Below, piece after piece: positions 1 to 11,308 of a stretch of DNA of 64,000 bases. Location of the stretch: the NCBI GenBank assembly GCA_905221605.1, contig CAJNDS010002634.1, positions 72,001-136,000 on the forward strand, written 5' to 3'. The DNA comes from Symbiodinium natans. Taxonomy: Eukaryota > Sar > Dinophyceae > Suessiales > Symbiodiniaceae. The notes under the pieces are model-generated. The model made no database searches, was not told the DNA's origin, and saw only the letters and a list, made by a program, of their open reading frames with translations. The position numbers and the translations under genes are program-made. Every line of letters begins with the position of its first letter. The stretch's first letter is position 1.

Positions 1-1025
1 CGCATCCTTCTGGAAGGTGAGGAAGGCACCCTTGATCTCCTCGTGGGTCTTGGCGAACTCGATCACGCCATCGCTCAGGCTGATGTTGCCGTACTGTCCG
101 GACTTCCAGGCCTTCCAGGCCTCCTCACCCTGGCGGCAGGAGACGGCACCCGGCTTGGGGCCATCCTTGTGGCCGAAGGAGCCGCCACCGGCGGTCAGGA
201 TCACGTTGGAGTGTCCCAGGTTCTCGAAGAAGGCCGGCAGGCGCAGGGCGTTCATGCCGCCGGAGATGATGGGAGTGGTCTGCTTCATGCCCTCCCACGG
301 CTGGTGGTAGTAGGGGCCATCGGCCGCGTCGTCTTGCAGCATGAAGGCGATGTTCTTGTCTGAGGCATCGCCCTCCATCTTGCCAAAGCTCATGGTGCCG
401 GTGTGGATGCCGGACGCACCGATGACTCGGGAGATCTTGGTGTGCACGAAGGCGGTGTAACCACGCTGGGTCTGGGGGCTGGTCACGGATCCATGTCCGG
501 CACGGTGGTAGTGCAGGAACTGTCCTGGGAAGTTGCGGCGGGCGCAGGTCACGGCCGTGCCTCCAGCCACATAGCCGTCCACCAAGAACGCGCAGTTCTC
601 GGACAGAGGTCCGAACTGGGACAGACAGTACTTGCCGCGGGCAATCATCTCGTTGGGATCATCCGCGGTGATGTTGGCAGAGAACAGCTTGCCCACGCCG
701 GTCTCCTTGATGCACGCCCTCATGGCCTTCACAACCTCTGGGATGACCTCGTTCATCTGGCAGAACACCTGGTTGCCCTGGGGCTCATCGTTCTTGATGA
801 AGTCGCCGCCCTGCCAGAACGCGTAGCAGGCCTCGCCGAATGGCTTGGGCTGCAGGCCGAGCTTGGGCTTGATGATGGTGCCCACCACAAGGCCACCGTT
901 GCTGGTGCCCTTGCCCAGGATGCGCCACATGTCCTCCACGTTCACGGCGGGGCCATCATACAGGCGGAGGAACTCAGGGGGCAGGTAGAAGTCGTAGATC
1001 TTGCCGTACTCGACGTCACCCATAC
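1..1025 (-). CDS. rbcL (form II): Rubisco unit 3 catalytic exon, cut by the window edge
   Basis: It starts (G)GT-ATG-GGT-GAC and carries the catalytic domain through the region just before ADQIYPGW, where the window ends. About the last 70 codons expected from the other units are missing. Whether this unit ends the gene or leads into a fourth unit cannot be seen. Confidence 0.92.
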
Positions 1026-4000
1026 CTCAGCTTTAGCTGCGCAGGTACTGCAATGAACACAAACCAACGCCCAACAGAAAGCTAGCTGCGATTCCAGACG
1101 TTCGCATCCCAAGCTGAGCCCCCAGCCCTGGTTGTTGCCGATGGATAGGGTCAGGAAGGAGCACATCATGGCGCGGCCATCGATGATGTTGCGGTCGAAC
1201 AACAGGTTGGGGTAGGCGATCTTCATCTCCTCGCTGTCGGGGTCGATGTAGTACACCAGGGCATCCACGGACTTCGTGAAGTCGTCCGTGGTGCACACGT
1301 TCACGTTGGTTCCCGTGGAGGACTCGGCAGCGAAGTGGGCGGCGGTGGCCAGGTAGTCGTACCCTGCCTTCGGCTTCATGATGTACGCCACCAGCACGTG
1401 CTTGCCGTTCCTGAGTACGCATTGCGCCCTAATGACTCGTCTCACTGACCGACATGGCTTTCACGCCTCCGTAACAGACCGGACACTAACATACCTGTCA
1501 AAACATGCCTGGACAGTTCCTGCAGCTGGGTCTCTTGATGAGAGTCGCCTCATCCAGGGACAGGTCCGCGTAGCGGCTGGACTGATCCAGGGCCTTGCGC
1601 GAGACGCTGCTCTCCTTCTTGGCCGGGGCCACGCTGGCACCCACGAAGGCGGCGGCGGAGGCCTTCTTGGCCCAGTCGAAGCTGGCCGCCTGCACGGACG
1701 ACTCGCCGGTGTAGCCGAGCTTCTCCTTCCAGCCCGGGTAGATCTGGTCCGCATCCTTCTGGAAGGTGAGGAAGGCACCCTTGATCTCCTCGTGGGTCTT
1801 GGCGAACTCGATCACGCCATCGCTCAGGCTGATGTTGCCGTACTGTCCGGACTTCCAGGCCTTCCAGGCCTCCTCACCCTGGCGGCAGGAGACGGCACCC
1901 GGCTTGGGGCCATCCTTGTGGCCGAATGAGCCGCCACCGGCGGTCAGGATCACGTTGGAGTGTCCCAGGTTCTCGAAGAAGGCCGGCAGGCGCAGGGCGT
2001 TCATGCCGCCAGAGATGATGGGAGTGGTCTGCTTCATGCCCTCCCACGGCTGGTGGTAGTAGGGGCCATCGGCCGCGTCGTCCTGCAGCATGAAGGCGAT
2101 GTTCTTGTCCGAGGCATCGCCCTCCATCTTGCCGAAGCTCATGGTGCCGGTGTGGATGCCGGACGCACCGATGACTCGGGAGATCTTGGTGTGCACGAAG
2201 GCGGTGTAACCACGCTGGGTCTGGGGGCTGGTCACGGATCCATGTCCGGCACGGTGGTAGTGCAGGAACTGTCCTGGGAAGTTGCGGCGGGCGCAGGTCA
2301 CGGCCGTGCCTCCAGCCACGTAGCCATCCACCAAGAACGCGCAATTCTCGGACAGAGGACCGAACTGGGACAGACAGTACTTGCCGCGGGCAATCATCTC
2401 GTTGGGATCATCCGCGGTGATGTTGGCAGAGAAGAGCTTGCCCACACCAGTCTCCTTGATGCACGCCCTCATGGCCTTCACAACCTCTGGGATGACCTCG
2501 TTCATCTGGCAGAACACCTGGTTGCCCTGGGGCTCATCGTTCTTGATGAAGTCGCCGCCCTGCCAGAACGCGTAGCAGGCCTCGCCGAATGGCTTGGGCT
2601 GCAGGCCGAGCTTGGGCTTGATGATGGTGCCCACCACGAGGCCACCGTTGCTGGTGCCCTTGCCCAGGATGCGCCACATGTCCTCCACGTTCACGGCCGG
2701 GCCATCGTACAGGCGGAGGAACTCAGGGGGCAGGTAGAAGTCGTAGATCTTGCCGTACTCGACGTCACCCATGCCTCATCTCAAGCTACTGCAAACACAC
2801 AGCACACACCTCATCAAACCTCAACAGAAAGTCTTCGATTGCAGACGCATCCTAAACCGAGCGCCAAGCCCTGGTTGTTGCCGATGGATAGGGTCAGGAA
2901 GGAGCACATCATGGCGCGGCCATCGGTGATGTTGCGGTCGAACAACAGGTTGGGGTAGGCGATCTTCATCTCCTCGCTGTCGGGGTCGATGTAGTACACC
3001 AGGGCATCCACGGACTTCGTGAAGTCGTCCGTGGTGCACACGTTCACGTTGGTTCCCGTGGAGGACTCGGCAGCGAAGTGGGCGGCGGTGGCCAGGTAGT
3101 CGTACCCTGCCTTCGGCTTCATGATGTACGCCACCAGCACGTGCTTGCCGTTCCTGAGTACGCATTGCGCCCTAATGACTTGTCTCACTGACCGACATGG
3201 CTTTCACGCCTCCGTAACAGACCGGACACTAACATACCTGTCAAAACATGCCTGGACAGTTCCTGCAGCTGGGTCTCTTGATGAGAGTCGCCTCATCCAG
3301 GGACAGGTCCGCGTAGCGGCTGGACTGATCCAGGGCCTTGCGCGAGACGCTGCTCTCCTTCTTGGCCGGGGCCACGCTGGCACCCACGAAGGCGGCGGCG
3401 GAGGCCTTCTTGGCCCAGTCGAAGCTGGCCGCCTGCACGGACGACTCGCCGGTGTAGCCGAGCTTCTCCTTCCAGCCAGGGTAGATCTGGTCCGCATCCT
3501 TCTGGAAGGTGAGGAAGGCACCCTTGATCTCCTCGTGGGTCTTGGCGAACTCGATCACGCCATCGCTCAGGCTGATGTTGCCGTACTGTCCGGACTTCCA
3601 TGCCTTCCAGGCCTCCTCGCCCTGTCGGCAGGAGACGGCACCCGGCTTGGGGCCATCCTTGTGGCCGAAGGAGCCGCCACCGGCGGTCAGGATCACGTTG
3701 GAGTGTCCCAGGTTCTCGAAGAAGGCCGGCAGGCGCAGGGCGTTCATGCCGCCGGAGATGATGGGAGTCGTCTGCTTCATGCCCTCCCAAGGCTGGTGGT
3801 AGTAGGGGCCATCGGCCGCGTCGTCCTGCAGCATGAAGGCGATGTTCTTGTCCGAGGCATCGCCCTCCATCTTGCCGAAGCTCATGGTGCCGGTGTGGAT
3901 GCCGGACGCGCCGATGACTCGGGAGATCTTGGTGTGCACGAAGGCGGTGTAACCACGCTGGGTCTGGGGGCTAGTCACGGATCCATGTCCGGCACGGTGG

Positions 4001-5076
4001 TAGTGCAAGAACTGTCCTGGGAAGTTGCGGCGGGCGCAGGTCACGGCCGTGCCTCCGGCCACGTAGCCATCCACCAAGAACGCGCAGTTCTCGGACAGAG
4101 GTCCGAACTGGGACAGACAGTACTTGCCGCGGGCAATCATCTCGTTGGGATCATCCGCGGTGATGTTGGCAGAGAAGAGCTTGCCCACGCCGGTCTCCTT
4201 GATGCACGCCCTCATGGCCTTCACAACCTCTGGGATGACCTCGTTCATCTGGCAGAACACCTGGTTGCCCTGGGGCTCATCGTTCTTGATGAAGTCGCCG
4301 CCCTGCCAGAACGCGTAGCAGGCCTCGCCGAATGGCTTGGGCTGCAGGCCGAGCTTGGGCTTGATGATGGTGCCCACCACAAGGCCACCGTTGCTGGTGC
4401 CCTTGCCCAGGATGCGCCACATGTCCTCCACGTTCACGGCGGGGCCATCATACAGGCGGAGGAACTCAGGGGGCAGGTAGAAGTCGTAGATCTTGCCGTA
4501 CTCGACGTCACCCATACCTCAGCTTTAGCTGCGCAGGTACTGCAATGAACACAAACCAACGCCCAACAGAAAGCTAGCTGCGATTCCAGACGTTCGCATC
4601 CCAAGCTGAGCCCCCAGCCCTGGTTGTTGCCGATGGATAGGGTCAGGAAGGAGCACATCATGGCGCGGCCATCGATGATGTTGCGGTCGAACAACAGGTT
4701 GGGGTAGGCGATCTTCATCTCCTCGCTGTCGGGGTCGATGTAGTACACCAGGGCATCCACGGACTTCGTGAAGTCGTCCGTGGTGCACACGTTCACGTTG
4801 GTTCCCGTGGAGGACTCGGCAGCGAAGTGGGCGGCGGTGGCCAGGTAGTCGTACCCTGCCTTCGGCTTCATGATGTATGCCACCAGCACGTGCTTGCCGT
4901 TCCTGAGCTTCACATTGTGTTTGAGACGGTCGTCTGTGTCTGCTGCCATGAACCTGCTATCGAGCCTGAAAATCCGCAGTCTGCAGACTAGGCGGCTTGA
5001 TCAGGGTCGCCTCATCAAGAGAGAGGTCGGCATAGCGGCTGGATTGGTCCAGTGCCTTGCGCGTCACCCGGCTGTC
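1..5076 (-). CDS. rbcL (form II; rbcA): Form II Rubisco large-subunit polyprotein gene (three units, partial at 3' end)
   Basis: Ribulose-1,5-bisphosphate carboxylase/oxygenase, homodimeric form II, which fixes CO2 in the plastid. Reading the minus strand, the same protein is encoded three times in a row, and the exon holding the C-terminus of one unit also holds a spacer and the first ~20 residues of the next unit, so the product is a polyprotein. Active-site signatures are present: the KPK of the [10 protein letters not shown] strand, the carbamylated lysine in [21 protein letters not shown], and the loop-6 lysine in FGKMEGD. Family knowledge: nuclear, multicopy form II Rubisco is a hallmark of peridinin dinoflagellates. 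Model: exons 4997-5076, 4619-4902, 3278-4517, 2870-3153, 1535-2774, 1127-1410 and 1-1025 (joined 3' to 5' on the plus strand); phases agree at every junction. The leader/transit-peptide exons upstream of 5076 and the end of the third unit are not visible. Confidence 0.95.
1127..1410 (-). CDS. rbcL (form II): Rubisco unit 3, second exon
   Basis: A 284-nt exon equivalent to those at 2870-3153 and 4619-4902. The acceptor is CTCAG|GAACGG and the donor CAGG|GC. The following intron, 1026-1126, appears identical base for base to the unit-1 intron 4518-4618. Confidence 0.9.
1535..2774 (-). CDS. rbcL (form II): Rubisco unit 2 catalytic exon plus spacer and N-terminus of unit 3
   Basis: The 1240-nt exon has the same structure as the unit-1 catalytic exon, with [18 protein letters not shown] and GKMEGDASD intact, the same Ala/Lys-rich spacer and the next unit's [10 protein letters not shown]. 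The acceptor ATGAG|GCATGGG restores the same Gly codon using GC instead of GT. The donor is GA, as in unit 1. Confidence 0.92.
2870..3153 (-). CDS. rbcL (form II): Rubisco unit 2, second exon
   Basis: This 284-nt exon is nearly identical to those of units 1 and 3. It reads DRNITDG where units 1 and 3 have DRNIIDG; the bacterial protein also has T there. The acceptor is CTCAG|GAACGG and the donor CAGG|GC, followed by a 95-bp intron that differs from the 101-bp introns at the same site in units 1 and 3. Confidence 0.9.
3278..4517 (-). CDS. rbcL (form II): Rubisco unit 1 catalytic exon plus spacer and N-terminus of unit 2
   Basis: The 1240-nt exon starts (G)GT-ATG-GGT, giving [18 protein letters not shown], and carries the whole TIM-barrel domain with all the active-site motifs. 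After the ADQIYPGW C-terminal region comes an Ala/Lys-rich spacer ([20 protein letters not shown]). It then continues directly into [20 protein letters not shown] of the next unit. The donor is GA (ATC-AA|GAGACC), rejoined to G-AAC to give LIKNGKHVL. There is no stop between units, which shows the polyprotein arrangement. Confidence 0.92.
4619..4902 (-). CDS. rbcL (form II): Rubisco unit 1, second exon
   Basis: The 284-nt exon runs from [20 protein letters not shown] through the [16 protein letters not shown] segment to [12 protein letters not shown]. It covers the N-terminal Rubisco domain. The acceptor is CTCAG|GAACGG and the donor CAGG|GC; splicing restores the Gly codon of NNQG-MGD exactly as in bacterial form II proteins. 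Confidence 0.9.
4997..5076 (-). CDS. rbcL (form II): Rubisco unit 1, first visible exon (N-terminus of unit 1)
   Basis: This 80-nt exon reads [20 protein letters not shown] and ends in ...ATLI plus two bases of a lysine codon. It matches the extreme N-terminus of bacterial form II Rubisco (DQSSRY). The acceptor is taken at CAG|G (5078-5077). An in-frame reading continues a few residues further upstream and resembles the spacer seen between later units, so the true start of this exon is uncertain. The donor is a non-canonical GC (AA|GC). The transit peptide must lie further upstream and was not identified. Confidence 0.75.
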
Positions 5077-5661
5077 CTGTTTGCCGCACAGAACGGCAAA
5101 ACACAAACAAACAGGTCTTGAGAAGCTGACACGGAGCTTCAGGAGGACTTGGGTCCAATGGAAACTTGTGGCTCAGGACCGGATTCAGTTTGAGGCAAGG
5201 TTGAAGGGCCATAGGTCTCAGCGGGTTCCAGGAGGGTCAGGGCTTTTGGGGCTTTTGGGGCTTACAGGGGGGTCGTCTAAGGCCCCGAGCCCGCTTTCCT
5301 TCACGGGCACCACCGTCGTAGGAAGGACGGAGCTTCGCGACTGGCGTCCTGCGTTGTTGACAGAAGGCCAGAAGCAAACCTGGGCCTTCCTGGCCTGAAA
5401 GAGTCAACTTGCGTGCCACTGGTTGAAGTTTAGGGTGCTGAGGGTTCAGAGCACAAGAAGCATGTCCGGAGGTCATGAGTCTTCACGAGTAAGTTGTGCA
5501 GAAAAAATCTGCATCGCCCTGCTCAGAGGTGAGGGCTTATAGGGCTTTTTACTCCGCTGTCGCTGTGGCGGAGGCCTTGGCGCCCCGCGGCCACGGCTGC
5601 CGCCACCACGGCGCCGCCGGCAGCCAGGCCAGGCAGCGAAGAGCCGGCAGCGCTTCCGGCC

Positions 5662-5818
5662 TTTTGGGGTTTAGGGTTTAGGGTTTAGGGTTCAGGGTTT
5701 CGGGTTTAGGGTTTAGGGTTTAGGGTTTAGGGTTTAGGGTTTAGGGTTTAGGGTTTAGGGTTCCGGGTTTAGGGTTTATACGGTTTACGGGTTTGAGGTT
5801 TAGGGTTGCGGGCTGAGG
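5662..5818. repeat. Telomere-like TTTAGGG tract (interstitial)
   Basis: About 20 head-to-tail copies of the 7-mer TTTAGGG and single-base variants (TTCAGGG, TTTCGGG, TTCCGGG, TTTACGGG) on the plus strand. TTTAGGG is the plant-type telomere motif also reported for dinoflagellates. Degeneracy increases to the right, which fits an old internal tract. Confidence 0.9.
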
Positions 5819-6687
5819 GTTTACAAGGACATGTAGCCATGGCTTTTCAGGGGGAGGGCTTAGAAAGGTGAAGCTGTCAGCCAGGCCCGTTTGATGCATC
5901 AGGCGAAAGCCCGAAACTCCGAAGAAGAGACCACAAGCCAAGTCTGGAGACCCCCCGCAAGTACTTGGAGGTTCATGGGAAGCTTTCAAGTGGGGCTTTT
6001 AGTGGAGCAACTATACTTTTTACTGGTGTAACCTTTTTTTGGGGTACTACTTGTACCCCTACTTATAACTACCCATGAAGCTTCAAGTAGGGTGTGAGGT
6101 TTAGGGCTCAGCCGAAGTTGAACCCCCAAACCCCACACCGTAAACCCAACGTGCAGAAGGCGGAACCCCAAAGACCCCCAAAGCGCGTTACCCCCAAAAT
6201 CGGCCTCTAGCCTTGAAACCTCCCAGAACCCAGAACTGGAAGGGGAGCCTGCGCAGACGACGATCCGCGAAGCTGGCTAGGAGCCCTGGGCTTTGGGGGA
6301 TTTGGGCGTTGGGACAGCTCGTGCTTTGGTGGGGGGGGGAGGGGTTTGGGGGTTTTGAAAAGGGGGGGGTTTGGGATGTTGAAGGGACTGAAGGGCTTAG
6401 GGTTGAGGGCCTTGTAGAGTCGGGTTAGTTGACAAGGACATGTCGAACTGGCCGTCCAAGACGTTGCCCAACATTGTCCTGAGGAATGCTGGGATGGCCA
6501 CGCCCGACGGCATCGCATCTGCACAGAAGCGGCCCTCGAGTCAGAAGTTTCAGCCCAGAGCGAGAAGTCCGCAGAGCGGCCGGCGTAGTCTGAGAAAGCC
6601 ACCCCGCCCTCTCTTCACTCACGAAGCAGCAGCGCCACCCGAGTTTAGGTGGGAGTGGTGGGGCATGCATCAACAAAGGGATCGTTA

Positions 6688-6745
6688 TGGAGTTTAAGGT
6701 TTAGTTTAGGGTTTAAGGTTTAGAGTGTAGGGCCTAGGGTTTAGC
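6688..6745. repeat. Short telomere-like tract
   Basis: Several degenerate GTTTAAGG/GTTTAGGG copies in the same orientation as the tract at 5.7 kb. Confidence 0.7.
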
Positions 6746-7085
6746 TCATCTCCATCCTTCTGGCACCCCAGGACTGATACCCAGAGGGGAGAACCTCCCC
6801 CAGCCCGACTTTTTGTTTGAACAGCCCGGGGTTGACCCTCCAAGCCCCGAAAGACCATCCAAACCCCTCAGCATGAACCCCCTATATCCAAAACTTGAAC
6901 TCCTGGACCCTCACTCCCCCAAATGCTAACACCCAACCCTCAACCTTCAGACCTTGAAGCCCTGGAACCCACCCCCAAAAACTCCAAAAATCGCCAACAA
7001 ACCTTCGGCCAGAGGGCGCAGACGCCCCGGCGCGTGGGGCCACGAAGGCATCGGAGGCTGCGCCCAGGAGCGCGAGGCCGCCTCG

Positions 7086-7400
7086 GTGTAGGGTTTAGGG
7101 TTTAGGGTTTAGGGTTTAGGGTTTCGGGTGTCGGGTTTAGGGTTTAGAGCTTAGGGTTTAGGGTTTAGGGCATAGGGTCTAGGGCTTAGGGCTTAAGGCT
7201 TAGGGCTTAGGGCTTAGGGCTCAAGGCTTAAGGCTTAGGGTTTAGGGCTTAGGGTTTAGGAGGGTTCATAAGCGTTCAGACAGGTTCATAATGGCTCATC
7301 AGGGCTCATAAGGTTTCATAACGGTTCATAAGGGTTCAGAAGGGTTCATGAGGGTTCATGAGGGTTGTTTATAGGGTTTAGGGCTTTAGGCACTAGCGGT
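7086..7400. repeat. Telomere-like tract grading into GGGTTCATAAG repeats
   Basis: It starts with five perfect TTTAGGG copies, passes through GCTTAGGG variants, and then becomes a second repeat, GGGTTCATAAG and variants, from about 7262 to 7365. The gradual motif change suggests local slippage and mutation rather than a fresh telomere insertion. Confidence 0.8.
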
Positions 7401-8057
7401 CGGATCAGGTGTGTGTAGGTGGTATGTCCTTGTAGGGGCACAAGCCCTCGTCGGGCGGAAAAGACTCCTGCCCCTTAAAGTGCCTAAGGCCTAAGGAGCG
7501 TGAATTCCAAAGAAAACCTGAACCCGCAAAAAGCCGAAACTTCCCTGCAGCGCCTGCTGCGGCGCCGGCCAGGGCAAGGCCACTTGGGCGCTGCGCCATT
7601 TGGGGAGGGCAAATGGAGCTGGGAGGACTCGACGATTTGAGCTCTTTGCGAGCCGCCACAGCTGCGAATGGCTAAGCTGGTGCCAAGGTTTTCGGAGCTG
7701 AGGGTTGTGGGTTGCATCGGCCCTCGAAGTGTTTATGGAAGGTCAAGATGTCGGGAACCTGGGAGTGCTGGTAAGGCTACTAGACTGTCCCTCCCCCCTC
7801 TTTGCACTTGCAAGGCAGTCTCCTCGTGAGCTTTTTAAAGGGAGAAAGGGGGATCCCCATCTTTGGAAACACCCCAAGCCCCAAACTCCAAACCCAGGAC
7901 CCAAAGCCTACAAACCCAAAGACATCTGAAATCCCACAAGCCCTCAGCCGCCCCCAACTATTCAGCCTTGTAAGGCAAAAGCCCTGAGCCCGCCTTGATA
8001 CTCCCTGAATGTGGAGGGCTGTTGATAGGCCTGTCTCAGCCCTCAACCCTCAACCAC

Positions 8058-8080
8058 CCACACACACACACACACACCCA
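8058..8080. repeat. CA-rich microsatellite
   Basis: About ten CA dinucleotides in a row next to CAACC-type low-complexity sequence. Confidence 0.75.
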
Positions 8081-8900
8081 CCTTCAAAAGATCACCCTGA
8101 AGCTTGAGCAGCCTAATTCTGCAGCACCCTAGCTCAACCCCGACATAAACCCGTCAAAAAACCCGTTCAAGCCCTGTAGCCAAAACCCTTCTTATGCATC
8201 CCTACACAGCCCTCGAGAAAAAGCACTGGGCCTAGCCCCCCCGAAGTCCATAACTATCAGAGCGCCGCGCCACATCGGGCACATGCGAGGTGCCCGACGC
8301 ACTCCTTAAGGGGGCAAGTCCGTGCGCACGGAGAACCCACAGCTGTTAGCGCACGGTCTTTTCAGTTGCCCTTGGAAATCCCTGCAGGCCCTAGTCGAGG
8401 TTTAGATGAGGTTTAGCCGGCGGTTCAGGGCTTGAAGCGCAAGGCTTCGAAAAGGTTTGGAGCTTGGGAAAGGTTGGGAATTGAGGGTGGGGTTGAGTTT
8501 CAGGGCTTAGGGTTTTGGACGTGTCTAAGGGGGCTCGGGGTGCTTTTGAGCCCCAAACCCCACACACGGAACCCCGAACCCCAAAACCCTGAAACCCCGA
8601 ATATCAACACCACCCTAAACCCCTGAAAAAATAAAAAAAAAACTGAACGCTAAGCCGCCAAAAGCCCCATCCTGAACCCCAAAGCTCCACCAAACGGACC
8701 ACATAAGCCTAAACTTGCAACCACTGAAAACCTGAAACAACATATACCGGCACACCCACCCCTTGGGTGTGTATGTCTTGTTAGACTAATTGCTCCCTCA
8801 GGTAGACGACGCCGGTGAGTCGCCCCGAAGGTTTGAGTTTTGGGCTAGGGTTTGCCTTGCCCTAAAATCCGATGCCCTGTACAACCCTAAAACCCCAAAC

Positions 8901-8950
8901 CGCGCGACAGGTCTCTGCAGCACTTCCACGGCACATTCCCATCGTCGGGC
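8901..8950 (-). CDS. PPR gene, last recognised exon
   Basis: A 50-nt exon reading ARRWECAVEVLQRPVA plus two bases, which continues MDACDK of the preceding exon into the next PPR helix. The acceptor is CACAG|GCC and the donor CG|GT. I could not find the next exon downstream with confidence. Confidence 0.62.
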
Positions 8951-11277
8951 CTGTGGAGCTCAAAAACAGGTCGAGTTTATAGGGCCCTTTGCGTGCGTTC
9001 TATATGTTTCTCTCCCGTTCTCGCTCTGCGCTCTGCGCGAAAGAACGTGCAAGAGCGAAAGAGATGGAGAGGGAGGGGAGGGGGAGAGAGAGGGGCAGAG
9101 AGAGAGGGAGAGAGAGAGGGAGAGAGAGAGGGAGAGAGAGAGGGAGAGAGAGAGGGAGAGAGAGAGGGAGAGAGAGAGCAAACAAATTGAAAGCGAAAAG
9201 ACATCCTCACATTTAAACACGTTGAGTTCCAAAGCTGCTCCTCGGGACCCTCTTGCACTGGGACGACACTGGGAAAGTTAGAACCAAAGAGGGCATAAGG
9301 GTCATCGGGGTCATAAAGACGTCTTTGGGGGCTGAGGGTGAAAGAGCCTCGCTTTCGGTGTGGTGCAGTGCCGGAGGAAGCACGAGGAACCTCCAAAACC
9401 CACGCCTTGTCGCAGGCATCCATGGCCGTGTTGAAACTCACGAGATCCCAAAGATCTCGGTTTGTGGAAGCCTGCACGTCGCACTGCTCACCGGTTTAGC
9501 TACGCAACGCTGCCACCCAACAAAGGGAGACCTAAACCTCCTTAAGCCCCTAAGCCTGAACCCAACGCTTTCTGAGATCCTACCATCGGCCTGTGTGGAG
9601 AGAGCCAAGGCCCAAAGGGCCGTCGTCGCACAGGCACTCTGCGCCTCGGCGTGGCGAGGCGCTCCCCTCCAGATCGCTTGGAGCTTTCTGTGGGGAGAGG
9701 CGGAGGACCTCCTAAACATGTAAACATGAAGCCAAAACCATCCAAAAACCGCTTAAAAACATGGATGAAGGCAACCTGCGCCATGGACCTCTGCAGGGCT
9801 CTGTAGAGTCCTGTAGAGGGGTATAATTCCTTAATGATGAACTTCACGAAAAGGACCTCCAAGCACGGTTCTTAAGGGAGCAAGGCACACCAGCAAAGGA
9901 CAGCCTCCCATGCTCCAGTCCGCACCCGGAAGATCCCCAGCCCTGGCCACCCCAAAAGGCCAGCCGAAGCGCGGCGTTGCACGCCACGACGTTGGGAACC
10001 AGCGCCCTTGCCGGCGCCCCTGCTAAGAGCTGCAGGGCCTCCAACTTCAGGGGGTTCAGGGCTCAGGTTTAGGGGGTTTAGGGTGGCCTAGGGCTCGGGG
10101 GCGGTTTCCTCTTGGAGCATGCGAGACGGAATGCGCCCTGAGGTCTCATCAAACCCCTGAACCTTGACCCCCAAACCCCCTCCTGGCAGCACTTCAAGCT
10201 CTGCGGCCTGGGGTTGACTGGAAGCTTCCAAAAGTGGGCCCTGACCTGTATGCTCCGACTTAAATCAGAGTTCTGCCTGGCGCCAACGGCCGCCCGCAGC
10301 ACAGGCCTCGCTGACAAGGGGGGGCGGCGGGGGGGGTTAACGACACACGGTGTGGGACTTCAGCACAGAGAGCATGTTGAGGTGCCATTTGTAAAGTGCT
10401 GAAAGCCTCCCATCAAGGAGAGGCGGGGCTTCGTGAAGACAACCCCAACACTTGGGCTTTGGAAAGTATTTTTGGGGCTTACACATGTCCAGCACATGTT
10501 CAAGGCTTGCGGCTGTGAGGTTTCAGGGTCTCAGGGGTTGGAATCGCTCACCCCTCATGGTCAGTACTCTAAATCGTGATCCCTTTATGGCACCTTATAT
10601 CTGGCGACGGCCTCTGTGCTGAACAACTCCGACCCCAAGGACAAAAAGCAGAGCCCTCCCCCCCGAGGCCTAAATCACTAAACCCCATAAAAAACTATCA
10701 TGCAGAATCATAATCGCAATCATAGTCATAATCATACTCATCATAATAACAATAATAATAATAATAATAAGACACAAAATAACAGTTGTCATAGAGATGA
10801 TGACAATAGTAAATGACAATGACAATGTCAAACAATGACAATAACAATGACAATAGCAATAACAATAACAATAACAGTAACAGTAACAGTAACAATAACA
10901 ATAACAATGACAATGACAATGACAATAACCATAACCATAACCATTACAATAACAAAAACAATAACAACAATGAGAAGAAGAAGTTATAGTATTACCAACA
11001 ATAATAATAATAGCAGTAATAACAATAATGATAACAATAGTAGTAGTAATAGTACTATTACTATTACTACTACTGGATACTTATCATTACTCTTATAACA
11101 ATAATACAAGTAGTAATGATAATAGCAGTAATAATAGTAGTAATCAAAATAGTAAACATAATACCAGTTATAAAAAATGACAATAGTTGTAATAATAATA
11201 GTGATAATAATACCAGTAATAAAAATAATGATAAAAACACTTAATACAGCAACAATCATAATACTTATTATTAAAAT

Positions 11278-11308
<31 letters not shown>

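Larger units (their letters stand above)
1026..4996 (-). other. Six small introns of the Rubisco polyprotein gene
   Basis: Introns by position: 4903-4996 (94 bp, GC-AG), 4518-4618 (101 bp, GC-AG), 3154-3277 (124 bp, GA-AG), 2775-2869 (95 bp, GC-AG), 1411-1534 (124 bp, GA-AG) and 1026-1126 (101 bp, GC-AG). None uses GT. Every acceptor is AG|G. GC/GA donors with AG|G acceptors are known in dinoflagellate, notably Symbiodiniaceae, genes. The boundaries were set by requiring the conserved NNQG-MGD and LIKNGKHV junctions. Confidence 0.85.
5077..8900. other. Region between Rubisco leader and PPR exons, no clear gene
   Basis: It should hold the 5' leader and transit-peptide exons of the Rubisco gene and the 3' exons of the PPR gene. 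I could not place either. It is dominated by AACCC/TTTAGGG-derived low-complexity sequence. A GC-rich island at 5555-5660 and another at 7010-7085 each abut a TTTAGGG tract. The reverse complement of 6430-6540 reads like protein (ADAMPSGVAIPAFLRTMLGN) and could be an exon of an unrecognised gene. Confidence 0.4.

Noticed and set aside
1378-4548. Long plus-strand ORFs (up to 475 codons) across the Rubisco region
   Set aside because: They are antisense shadows of the conserved Rubisco exons, and they repeat because the exons repeat.
8977-9477. Several ORFs on both strands through 9.0-9.2 kb
   Set aside because: They consist of Arg/Glu, Ser/Leu or Pro/Ser repeats from the GA minisatellite; only the part at 9406-9483 is kept, as a PPR exon.
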